Below, piece after piece: positions 1 to 10,500 of a stretch of 64,000 nucleotides of DNA (positions are counted from its first letter, which is position 1; every line of letters begins with the position of its first letter). This stretch comes from Tubulanus polymorphus. Lineage: Eukaryota > Nemertea > Palaeonemertea > Tubulaniformes > Tubulanidae. The notes beneath the pieces were generated by a model, which was not told where the DNA came from, ran no database searches, and saw only the letters and a list, made by a program, of their open reading frames with translations. Location of the stretch: NCBI RefSeq assembly GCF_964204645.1, contig NC_134034.1, positions 3,814,072-3,878,071 on the forward strand, given 5' to 3'. Made by a program: the position numbers and the translations under genes.

Positions 1-1032
1 TATTGGCGGTTCATGCAGTTCTCATTGTGCTTTAGTTCAACTGTTTTTTTTAAGTTTAGGGCATTCGCAGCGGTGCTTGTAGTTGGTCCGGTGGTTGGAC
101 GAGCGGTTGCTGATGCTGATCGGACTCTATTCCTTCCGGTTGGTCATATTCTGGGGCGATACTGGAACTAATAGTTCTTATATTGTTGAAGCATTGCCGT
201 GAGCTCGTGCGGGAGTGAAAGGGTTATCACCTGCTGTAGAGGTATAATCTAGGGAACAGCATTGTCCTATCTGAAACGTCAAATGCCGTCCCCACTGGTG
301 GCATGAACCATCGGTCCCAAGCAGTGTATTTCGATCGGTTGATATTTCGGTAAATGGGTATCTCAAGCCACGGGTTGATTTGAAATGGGTTCAACGGATT
401 ACTCATTACTCTCTGGGTGGTGATTTGGGGCTTCCCCAGTTACAGGCTAAGCTTTAAGAAGGATCACCGAGCGTGAACAGGGCTAATGTGGTATGTTATT
501 GATGTTTCATATGGCAGGCGTGGAATTTTTTTGAGTGTGGTAACAGTTGCTTGGGCCGCGATGTTTCGTAGCGTAGGCATAATATGTCTGCAAGAAACTT
601 ATATTTCAAGGTGGGGCAAGCATTGATGACAGGAACCTGGACAGAGCCATAAGGCTATGTGTACGTGTATAGGCTCAATTCGTTTCTGCTCTCAATTGTT
701 GCGTTCGAAAAAAACCCAAGAATCACCACCAGCAAAAATCTATTTCCACCTATTTCCTTTACAATGGTGTTATTTAACTAGCCAGGGACTGGCGAGTTAA
801 TTGAAACTCAACGGAAACTTTTGTTTCAAAAATGTGAAGTAATCGGTGTGATGTAGTTTGACCTAGTTTTCGCACCCAAAGTACATTTTACCTAACTCCT
901 TCGGTAGCAACAAATGTCAGCGTGTCTCGGGTGCCTGGCCATATCACTACATATCTGTTTTGCCTCTCCGTCTCTGGTCATGCAAAATGTTTCCCCCTTG
1001 GGGATTGGTTGAGAGTTGATGTATGTATGAAA
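1..1032. other. No gene recognised
   Basis: I see no convincing coding exon, RNA gene or clear repeat here. The only ORF of note (minus, 178-366) lacks recognisable motifs, splice context or composition bias and looks like chance. Confidence 0.5.
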
Positions 1033-1278
1033 TCAAAACTCATTAATCATCTTCGCAGCAGTACATTCCGGAGAACTGCTCAAAGATGATTCAGGGTGGT
1101 TATCAAATACAAACGACAAAAGTTTGGACGTCAGACATTGCTGATAGCTCCATCTGGCAATGTCTCCAATTGACGAATTTAATATTTCTTTCAAATCATC
1201 GCGATTGCAATTGCGGTTCACTTTGTTTAAGCACTGTTTAGTTTCGATTGAGCGCTCTCTAATTGAACACGGGCCCAA
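1033..1278 (-). CDS. Possible terminal exon of a Cys-rich secreted protein
   Basis: A minus-strand frame reads as a plausible compact domain with spaced cysteines (KQCLNKVNRNC, then WSYQQC, then SPECTAAK) and ends in TGA at 1033-1035. An AG acceptor on the minus strand near 1261 (caattag before agagcgc) could open the exon. Spaced Cys, an amphipathic DDLKEILNSSIGDI stretch and a Trp-Ser-Tyr before a Cys resemble small secreted proteins. I do not recognise a family, and I found no signal-peptide exon upstream on the minus strand (above 1280). It could be a chance ORF. Its tail-to-tail neighbour is the transporter. Confidence 0.3.
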   Translation of the reverse strand: MGPCSIRERSIETKQCLNKVNRNCNRDDLKEILNSSIGDIARWSYQQCLTSKLLSFVFDNHPESSLSSSPECTAAKMINEF

Positions 1279-1491
1279 TCCGGTTCGAGCCTGATCCGTG
1301 CCAATTTGGCCAGGGCCAAATCGTCAACTTTTTTATCTAGGGTTTACGTGTATTTTAGGTGTATCGAATTATGTAGAGATTAAGTAATTGGAGACAAAAG
1401 AAAGTTACGCACGAATGAAAGCAGTGAACCTAAAATTGTGACTGTGGCAAATCCTGCAATGTATGACAAACGTTCACCTTTGAAAAGAATA

Positions 1492-1499
1492 TATAAAAG
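1492..1499 (+). promoter_or_regulatory. TATA box, probable promoter of the SLC16-like gene
   Basis: TATAAAAG lies about 375 bases upstream of the inferred ATG at 1867. A start site near 1522 would give a long 5' leader, possibly with an unrecognised intron. This is a sequence match only. Confidence 0.4.
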
Positions 1500-1866
1500 T
1501 TGTCTAGTCGTTTTGACCTTTTGGTATGCATACTAAACTGATCGTCGCATAAGATAAAAACGCTGACAAGCGCGTCGAGTGATTAGCCAATAAAAGATAC
1601 TAACCAGATAGTGTGTACATATATAGCCTACGACGAGAAGAGAACCTGATATAAAAACAATAAGCATGAAAACAGGAAAACTTCGAAGAAGGTTTACAGA
1701 ATCTATTTGAAATCACTAGAGCTTCACCGGGTAAAAGGTTATCACGTCAACGGAAAAACAAATGCGTACTAGGAATGACACTGATTGAGCGAGCGCGGTA
1801 ATTCTTGTATTGCGTAAGGCCTATAACATTATTTTTGCTAGAACGCCGTCTAAAGTCTTATCTGAG

Positions 1867-3955
1867 ATGGCCGTTACTTCAACGACCGAAAAGACAGCAA
1901 AAACTACTGATAACTCGAACAATCTGTTAGAAACAATCATCATCATATCTGGCAGTTTGATCTCTGCCTTTATTGTGGGAGGTAATTATGCCGATGGTAT
2001 ACTGGTAGCGGAATGGGTGGACTATTTCGATCAGGGAAGTGGTGTTACGGCATGGCTCGGTACGGCTATCGTCGGTATTGGCTTTTGTGGAGGTAAGTTC
2101 ACGTACGTATGTAGATTATCGATTGAAGCAAAAACAGTAGAACTCATTTTCTAATGAGCAAATATGTATATTCATTATAACAAACGTTTTCATTAGAGAA
2201 AATGAGATTTGTGTTTTTGCTGCTATGGATTTTCAACTATTTGAACTCTCTGACCAAGATCTATGTAGATAACGCTTGAAATCTAGAGCTCGAACTGACT
2301 TTGGACATGATTACACTCTCTAACATCTCTTTCCATACGAAGCGCCGATCGCAAGTTTATTGGTAAAAAGATTTGGTATTCGCAAAGTATTTTTCATCGC
2401 TTCGACAATCAACGCATCCGCTTTAACTTTGACGTCATTTACGTATAATATATATCTCGCCATAGCACTGCGGGTTTTAGCAGGTAAACTCCGATTGAGA
2501 GTCTTCTAGTCCAATCAACCGAGCTGCCATTAGATTCACACCTTCTCGTTTCTTACCTCGTTTCAGGATGTGGCTTGACTTTCCACATTTGTAGTTTAGG
2601 GCCGTATTTACTGAACAGATTTCCGAATCAAGCGGCACTGGTGCAAGGTTTAAGGACAGCCAGCAGTTCGAGCGGCGTTCTCGCCTTTCCGTTCATCATT
2701 AACTTCTGTTTGAAACAGTACGGTTGGCGCGGATGCTGTTTGATCATCGGTGGTATCGCCTATCAAAAATGCGCCGTCGACCTTCTGTACCGTCGCTGGT
2801 CGAATTCACCGCTTCCAGAAAAAGAAGACTCGCAATCGAAACGTCAGGATAATGGTGATCACGCTAAACGATTTCGCGATCTTCATCAATTAGATCTTTT
2901 TAAACGGAAAATATTCGTAGCATTTGTGATACATGGTTTTATTCTTGAAGCGGCATTGTCTATAATATACGTGCACATCGTGTCTGGAACTAGAGTTCTA
3001 TTAGAAATATCTCCCGAACAGGCGAGATTTACTTTATCGGCGATGGGTTTATCGACGCTTTTCGCGCGGCTCGTCGTCTCAGTGATGACCAAACATCCCA
3101 GGATAGATACGCTAACGTAACACATAGTTCTGAACACATTACTGGCGATTCAAGTTGGTGTCATACCTTTTATGAAGGGTTATACGGCGGCCCTGGCAGT
3201 CGGCGCTTCTATAGGCATTCTTATGACTGGATATGCTTCTTTGCGTTTGTTGATTTTTTTGGAACTATTCGGAAGGGAATATTTACACATGTCGTATTCA
3301 TACAGTTTGCTATGTGGAGGATTTGGATTTTTGATCGGCGCTCCCGTTGCGGGTAGGTCTAAATCAATAGATGCTTGTCAAATGAGGACTCGTCCCACCA
3401 GTTATCCCACTAGATGGCGTGCGTATCAGCGCGACGACCCCGTCAAAATCTAGTTCATTTTCGATGAACTTTCATCTAGATTTTTAGCCTCCCTCGTCAG
3501 AAATTAACCAAATCATTCCCCTTGATAAACTAAGCTGGTATTTAGGTTCATGCATAAGCTGACTTTTAATAATCACCATTTAAAGAACTTGAGAAATTAT
3601 AGATAAATTGTACACGTAATTGAATCTCAGAACAAATCCGGGAGTTGTTGTCTGAATGCACACTAGCGAACCTGGCGGATCCTCGCTTGCCACAAGCGAT
3701 TGACGCAGTCGAACGTAGAGTCCTCATTACCGCTGATTTAACTCACCTTTATGGTCATACCCTCATTTTTCAGGTTGGATTTACGATAGGACGGGAAACT
3801 ACGCGATCTCGTTCTATTTCTGCGCCGGTTTATTGCTCCTAAGTGTTTTGATACTGATTCCAGAATGGATTCAACATATCAAGAAACCGGAACAAACTGA
3901 TGACGTCATCGATGCGACGAATATCACTTGTATAAGTACCAAACGTCTACCGTAG
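1867..3955 (+). pseudogene. SLC16/monocarboxylate-transporter-like MFS gene with one in-frame stop
   Basis: Four exons join in frame: 1867-2092, 2343-2483, 2567-3352 and 3774-3955. All introns are GT-AG and all sit at phase 1; the sum is 445 codons including the stop. Exon 1 has a TM segment followed by EWVDYFDQGSGVTAWLGT, typical of the SLC16 TM1-TM2 region. Exon 2 gives the loop VKRFGIRKVFFIAS, and exons 3-4 carry the later TM segments (for example GWIYDRTGNYAISFYFCAG). The usual DG-G-W-G-W motif before TM1 is missing. Codon 3118-3120 is TAA in mid exon 3, and frame and homology continue through it to a normal TAG at 3953-3955. Everything else looks intact, so it is a young pseudogene, a null allele, or a base-call error. 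I chose the ATG at 1867 because upstream in-frame sequence has only non-ATG starts. If functional it would carry small acids or similar solutes across a membrane; the substrate is not predictable. Confidence 0.8.
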
Positions 3956-4560
3956 AGATCCAAATACGTGTATAAATGATTTAAATTGCAGGAATTTAAA
4001 TTGTTTCAATACTGATTCTAGAATGGATTAAACATATTAAGAAACAGAAACCGAAACAAGCTGATCACGTCATGAGACAAATATTACTTGTATAAATATT
4101 AAACGCCCACTGATACAGAGGATAGTATTAATTTAATATCGACGTCATTATTCAGTTTTCATTAAAAACATATTATATATGTACTAATATATCCGTATTT
4201 TAATTATATCAAAATCAATATTGTCTTTATCTCTTTAGTCCTAACCATTCACTTCACTCGGCACTGGTCATTTGGACTTTGTTTTACTGACGTCTGGCCA
4301 TATTGTCTTGTGGAGCAATAGAAATTCACGTCCCTCTATCCCTCGCTCTCTTTCTCTTTGGCTCTCGTTTCGACAATAAATCAAGCTCTTGTTTGGTGAC
4401 ATTGGTGACATTCTGAGCTTGTTCCTGGTATCACTAACATAGACGCAAATACACGTATACATTTCGTACATTTCGTGATGATTAAAATTGCAGGAATGTT
4501 GTTTTAATACTGATTTTCGAATAGGTTCAACATATCAAGAAACCGAAACAATCTGACGAC
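3956..4560 (+). repeat. Two degraded copies of the transporter's last-exon tail
   Basis: The end of exon 4 (about 3845-3960: ATACTGATTCCAGAATGG, then the GAAACCG-rich stretch) recurs degenerately at about 4009-4110 and again at 4507-4561 (ATACTGATTTTCGAATAGG). The copies carry stops and lack the rest of the exon. They look like local tandem duplication of the 3' end, now decayed. The sequence between them is AT-rich without coding signal. Confidence 0.65.
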
Positions 4561-4571
4561 GAATAAAATAT

Positions 4572-4703
4572 CGAGAATCCCACAATGAAGATGACCAGTA
4601 GAATATAGTCGAAACGTTGAATAAACTACTAGCGCAAGGGACCCCAATACAGTATTCCGGAAGATGACTTTTAGAATATAGTCGAAACGTCGAATAAACT
4701 ACT
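4572..4703 (+). repeat. Two direct copies of a GAAGATGAC...GTCGAAACG motif
   Basis: A block of roughly 40 bases occurs at about 4586-4632 and 4660-4703, each reading GAAGATGAC, AGAATATAGTCGAAACGT, then GAATAAACTACT. GAC and GTC can pair around a loop and are followed by GAAAC. This resembles a degenerate type I hammerhead core, as found in Penelope-like retroelement repeats, but the invariant CUGA start is altered in both copies. Confidence 0.4.
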
Positions 4704-5396
4704 GCCCGATTTGCTCGGCGTCGAACGAAAAAATCGCTCGTCTGCGGCAACGGGCGATAGAAATTGCTCGTTGTCGAAAGGATTTGCTCCTCGTCGCCAT
4801 ATATCAAACATGTTTGATATCGGGCGACGGAAAATTGCTCGTCGCCGAGAAATTGTTCGACGATCGCTAGGGAGTTGCCCGTGTGCGGTAGCTGGAGAAG
4901 CCAAGCGACGAGCAACTCATCAACTAGCCAATGAGAGAGCGAATAATTATCATATGATACTTTCAAATATTGACCTCCGAGGCAGTAGCGCGGCCATCTT
5001 GACATATCACATGATACAGATGTTTGGCGGGAAAGATAATCGCTCGTCGAGAGGCGATTATCTTTCGCGCCAAACATTTTTATCGTGTGACTTGTCAAGA
5101 TGGCCACGCTACTAACCCGGGTGATGCTGTATTTGGAAGTATCACATGATAATTATTCGTTTAGTCATTGACTAGGTAGATGAGGTGCTCGTTGCTTGGC
5201 GTCTCCAGCTACCGCACACGGGCAACTCCCGAGCGATCGCCGAGCAATTTCTCGGCGACAAGCAATTTTCCGTCGCCCAATATCAAACATGTTTGATATT
5301 GGGCGACACGGAGCAATTCCTTTCGACAACGAGCAATCGCTGTCGCCCCTTGCCGCAGACGAGCGATTTTTTCGTTCGACGCCGAGCAATTCGGGC
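4704..5396. mobile_element. Long imperfect palindrome, foldback/MITE-type element
   Basis: Two arms of about 340 bases are reverse complements around a centre near 5050 (AAGATAATCGCTCGTCGAG facing its inverse). The outer ends GCCCGATTTGCTCGGCG (4704) and CGCCGAGCAATTCGGGC (5380-5396) pair. Each arm also carries an inner self-complementary 20-mer, ATATCAAACATGTTTGATAT. Arm divergence is modest. ORFs in both strands here are by-products of the symmetry. No transposase is visible. Confidence 0.85.
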
Positions 5397-5612
5397 GGTT
5401 GCTCGAGAATTGCTCGAAACTGTCGCCCGTGTGCGCCAGGCTTAACCAATCCAGTTTATTGCACGCGGCTTTTGTCATATATCACCGATACACGACATAA
5501 GCGATCAGCGATTCAGTTTCACCTACGAGCAATCATCTCATCTTGAATGTATCAAATGTACATCGGCGACGAATGGAACTGTTCATTTCCGATTTCAAAA
5601 TCAAACCATCGG

Positions 5613-5722
5613 GGTCCAGTTCCACAATTGTGAGTTAAGATTTAACTCGTGAGTTAACTCATTGCAAATGAACTAACTTTAACTCAGGGTTAACTCTAAC
5701 TCACAACTGTGGAAATGGCTCC
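5613..5722. mobile_element. Short palindromic MITE (CCAGTTCCACA...GTTAACTC family)
   Basis: The ends GTCCAGTTCCACAATTGTGA and TCACAACTGTGGAAATGG are inverted, and the interior alternates AGTTAACTC words. A second, better preserved copy lies at 25061-25169, and related pieces occur at 19.4-19.9, 26.45 and 40.41 kb. Confidence 0.65.
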
Positions 5723-6322
5723 GGATTCGAAACCGGAAGCAGGGGCGGATCTAGCATTTCGGAAAAGAAAGCGAGCACTCACTTGATTGGGTCACTACTA
5801 GCGGGGTGGGGTTTGAAAAAATATGAAAAATTTGGAAAAATAAGATGCATTCTGAGCATTTTCCTGGTTGAAAATTAGTAATAAAATATGTTCACAATTT
5901 CACCATTTTCTAAACAAAGTCTTGGGTAGAAAGTTCCAAGGTCCGCCAATAGGAAGGTGCAGTAGGTTTGTACACTGAATTTAAATGAAATTAGGAAATT
6001 TGCGCCATGCAATTCGAAGCTTGGCACATGCAATACGGACAATTAAAGATCTACCCACAACATAAAACATATAAATATCATATGATAATAGAAATATAGT
6101 TACATTTATTATGACAGACTATCATAATATTAAAAATACCGAACTCAAATAGAAAACTTGGCGTTTATAGTTCTTCCATGAAATTGGTGGCATATACTAC
6201 ACTGTTAGCACAGTGAGTAACACGTAATTATTACGATGAAGATATATCATACAAATATAATTTGTTCATAATGTTCTATACAAGACCCATGTCTAATCAT
6301 GAAATTAAGCAATGCAAACTTG
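5723..6322. other. AT-rich spacer, nothing recognised
   Basis: No ORF with recognisable content, no palindrome of note, and no RNA gene signature. Confidence 0.5.
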
Positions 6323-6324
6323 TA

Positions 6325-6484
6325 CAGTGGAACCTCGTAGTTTAGGGGACCAGATAATATGATCGTTGATAGTTCGTTATATCCAGTATGAAATCCATTA
6401 AATTTTCTCACTTTTGGGACGAATCTATATTTGTTATATCCGATGAATCGTTGTATCAGAGTTCGTTATAACGAGGTTCCACTG
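6325..6484. mobile_element. pogo/Tigger-like MITE with TA target duplication
   Basis: The 160-base element has inverted ends CAGTGGAACCTCG and CGAGGTTCCACTG and is flanked on both sides by TA (6323-6324, 6485-6486). Interior words (GTTCGTTATATCC) match its inverted half. CAGTGGAACCTC ends with a TA duplication are typical of non-autonomous Tc1/mariner-pogo elements. No ORF is inside. Confidence 0.8.
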
Positions 6485-7085
6485 TACGAAACGGTACGAA
6501 CACAATAACAACATTTCTAATATAACAAAGGAAAAATGCTAAAATCATAAATGGTAAAATAATTAAGCCTTTTCCCGTTTCAATAGGAAATAAATGATGG
6601 CTTTGTTTCTGCCTCCAGTGTTTGCAGTTTCGAATATCCAGCATGATTAGATAGTAAATACATACAATATATGATTTCAATAAGTTCATATAGTTACACA
6701 CTTTTGCCTCGAGGCATGTATGCAATGCAGAAAGGGGGTAAAACAATTGGGTTCACTTTAGGAGGCCTATGAATATCGTTAAAATTGCAGTAAAACTAAA
6801 TTTTGAAAATCGAGTTTTTCACGTACTTTATGACTGGTCGCTTCATGTATAACCAGGATCTCGGATAAAATTTGATTCAGGGTTAGAATATTGAAAGCAA
6901 ATTTAAATTTTAACTCATAAATCGAAGTGAACTCGGATCTTGTATGAAACTTGATCCAGGAAGTAAGGCGGCACCAATCATGCAATTGAATCAAACCATT
7001 CCTAGAATCAAACTCATTCCTCCACACAAAACACCCGAACAACAGTTCAAACTATACACGCGTCATACAGAAACATGTCTGAACC
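6485..7085. other. Spacer, nothing recognised
   Basis: Two minus-strand ORFs (6456-6746 and 6779-7042) lack recognisable motifs. The first begins inside the MITE, so I treat both as chance. Confidence 0.4.
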
Positions 7086-7160
7086 CGTCCTCCCTCGACG
7101 GGATTCGAACCTGATGGCATCACTCCACTCAGCCACGGCGCGAACCCCTGCCACATTAGA
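7086..7160 (-). repeat. tRNA-derived SINE-like fragment
   Basis: Read on the minus strand it has an A-box-like TGGCTGAGTGGAG and a B-box GGTTCGAATCC about 25 bases apart. The spacing and flanks do not fold into a complete tRNA, so a tRNA-derived SINE head is more likely than a tRNA gene. Confidence 0.45.
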
Positions 7161-7500
7161 CCGGGTGCGCAGCTTTGCCACATGAAAACTTGCAGCACCA
7201 ATCAGATTGCTCTTTGTATAATCGCTGAGGTAAATTTCCCGAAAGAACTATAAATGGGCAAACCCGGGCTAAAATAAAACGGGACATCTGATTGGCTAAT
7301 AACATCTTCTAAACTGTGCGTGTGTCTGCGCACTCGGTCGAGTGTTAACAGGGTTTCTTACCGTGGTAATTTCGATGTCATCCGGTTTGAATCGCTGCCG
7401 GGAGAGGATGGTCTGAAGCGGTCCTAGAATCAAACTCATTAGTTCACAGCCCAATTCGCTCATTACAAACAAACTCCTGAGTAAAACAGACTAAACGCGT

Positions 7501-10500
7501 TCACAGTTCACCGGAATCGCTCTTCATATCAAACTCGTTCAGTTTCTCGTTATACAAATTCTGCATCGTTTCGTCCGCTTTCAAACCTTTGCGACGCAAT
7601 CGGCTCCACGCGCGTTCGAGGTCGTTGCGATTGCGCGCCTTCTTCAAGTCGACGCGGATCCACTTCAAGTCGTGTTCGTCTTGATCGACCAATAAACACT
7701 TGTCGATCGTGCACAGGTCTTCGCGGTAACCGGCGGGCGACGGCGACGGCAGAGGCAGTTTGTCGAGGAATTTTATTCCGGAAGTTCGCTCGAGAGCTTC
7801 GAGACTCGTCTGAAATTCGGTGAGGTTATTCGAGTTCACCGGTTTGTTCGGCACGACAAACGCTCCGAGACCTCGTCGTCCGCTGTCGCCGTCGACGATG
7901 ATCAGTTTATATAAATGCGTCGGCACGGCGACATTATCATCACCGATAACCTGGAATATTTAGAAAAGCAGAATTAAGGACGGTTGTCCCTTTCAGTGCT
8001 AACTAATCAATACCCTATAGTGCTAGAGATAATTTGAAAATTTTGAAAAATTCCACCCTAGTGTGTGGAAAAACGGGAATAGCACTATAATGCGTATACA
8101 CCGCGACGCGGTGTATCGTTAGTTACTAATATTTCACTACGTTTGACAGGTGCTGCCATCTTTCAATAGAGATAAAAACAAATTACTAATTACATCAATA
8201 CACCGCAGTGCGGTGTACTAGCAAAATCCATCACCGATTCATTGCTGCACTGCGGTGTTGACGCACTGAAAGGGTTATCGGACGTATTCCTACTTGGAGT
8301 GCAGAAAAAATTCTCCATGATGGACATCCCTTCCTAGCCAATCCCTTTACGCCTGTGTAAGTAAAAACAATACAACAACGGACATTCCTAGCGAATGCCA
8401 AAATCGAGTCCACCTGGAACCAACCTCTGAAGCCTAGCCTACATATACACTGCGATTGGAGTCAACTAGTTGCCGGGAAGTTTTCGGCGCATAAGAGGAA
8501 CTAGCTGGATACAATCAGTTGCTCGAATTTGTCGAGGTGAGTGAGCTTATGACTGATTAGTGTCCATCTATCTCCAGTTCCACTCAGTTGCTCATGTTCT
8601 ACTTTTGAGCAACTAGTTGTACTCAGTTGCTGTCATATCCGTCGATGTGAGCGCTCCATAATCAACAACACATGGTTGTAACTGACTAAAAGATGCCCTT
8701 AAGAATATTTGCTAAAACACATCTCAGTTGCTGTCGATGTACGCGCTATGGACCTAGCGACCGACATGAGCCCCGCAGTTGCTGGCTTTCATTAGATTTT
8801 CGATGCCTGGGGGTACTCGCTCACTAACGACTAGTTTTCTCCAGTCGCTTTGTCGATGTATGCTTAGCTTAAAGAAAGGGATACGAATCACAAGATCAAA
8901 GCTATGATTGATTTCGAAGATAATTAACCCTTTCAGTGCTGGCTAGTTAATACCCTATAGTGCTAGAGATAATTTGAAAATTTTAAAAAATTCCACCCTA
9001 GTATGTTGAATAACGGGAATACCACTATAGTGCATCGTTAGTTACTAGTATTTCACTATGTCTGACAAGTGCTGCCATTTTTCAAGGGAGATAATTACTA
9101 ATTACTAATTACATCAATACACCGCAGTGCGGTGTACTAGCAAAATCCATCACTGATTTATACACCCCACTGCGGTGTAAACGCACTGAAAGGGTTAAAC
9201 CGATGATACTGTATACATGAATTTCTCGTTTTAACGCAACTGTCTTTTATATAATCATCTGAGAGATGAACGTGGCTTGAAGAATATTCACATCAATACA
9301 AACCGTGACTGAACACTGTAAGTTTTCCCCCTAGAAACATGGCTGAATTATAACAGACGCCTCTGACGATCTGATCATATCATTAACTTCATCTTGGACG
9401 AATGTTCATGTCACATCGTCGTTCATGAATAATCATGATTAAAATTTTAAACAAATCATTTAACAAAGCCGTTTTTATAATAACAACTTGGATTACGGAT
9501 ATGATAGACTTAAAATGGTTGCGGAGGCAAAAAAGAAAAAATTATTTTCTCTCAAAACACTGAATTCTATACTAATTCAGTAAAGTTGCTTGAGTTTGGA
9601 GGTTGTTTTGGGATAATAATACCCAAATATTGTCTATATACCACCTACACTCACGACTAACGCCCCGATTTTTGCAATTGACAGAACGAACCTGACAAAT
9701 ATACCCATCAGAACACCAGTAATCCACCGTAATTTGTTTGCATGTGATATCAAAAGATGACGTGGGTTTTTTTTTTAACTTCCATGTCTATGCTTAAAAA
9801 TAAGGGGGCGGCGGGAAAAGAATAGAAATTTCTTTTCATACCCTGTACCTAGAATCGGAAAATTTTTGTGTCGGATTGGTCTGCAACCCAACTTATAGAA
9901 AAAAAAAAACTGCTGAAGTATCTACTCGTATCTACCTCATATCTAACGTATTTCTTGCCGGTTTTCTCGTCGAGTTCCGGCAGAAACAGCGGCCCGCTGA
10001 TGACGTAAACGTCGGTGAAGTTCTTCGTCAAATCGCGACAGTACATTTCCAAGCGGTTCCAAAATCCGGCGTTATTATCCATATTCTGGGGAACGATATT
10101 CGACAAGTAGAACGTCTCATCCATCGATACCTGAGATAGAAATATATATTCGGTGGGTCCCGGCCGCGAGGCCAATTGGTAGAATGCTCAACAATCTGAC
10201 AATTCTGATAATTAGGGCCCAGTAACACAGCCATGAAGATCCAAAAGCAGCCCCTAACCGTAGAACTGGCCATATGTCGTAGCAGTGGAATCCGCTCTAG
10301 ATGTTTTGGGACAGCAAAAAAGATTCTCGGACTTGTAATTCATAACTTTAAAGCCTATGCTAAAGCACAGGGGTGTCAATAGGGGGTATGAATTAATGTT
10401 TAATGAGGGATATTGCCAAAAATCGAGTTTCACGCAAGAAATATGAGAAAATCGCATTTTCACATGAATGAACCCATCGTCAACTGGCCGGCCATCGAGA

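Noticed and set aside
3116-3132. A GT...AG pair around the transporter's TAA as an intron
   Set aside because: It would be about 11 bases, far below any workable intron.
5165-5546. Overlapping ORFs on both strands in the palindrome
   Set aside because: They mirror each other because the arms are inverted repeats; no protein family is recognisable.
7086-7160. A true tRNA gene
   Set aside because: A- and B-box matches exist, but spacing and flanks do not form a cloverleaf.
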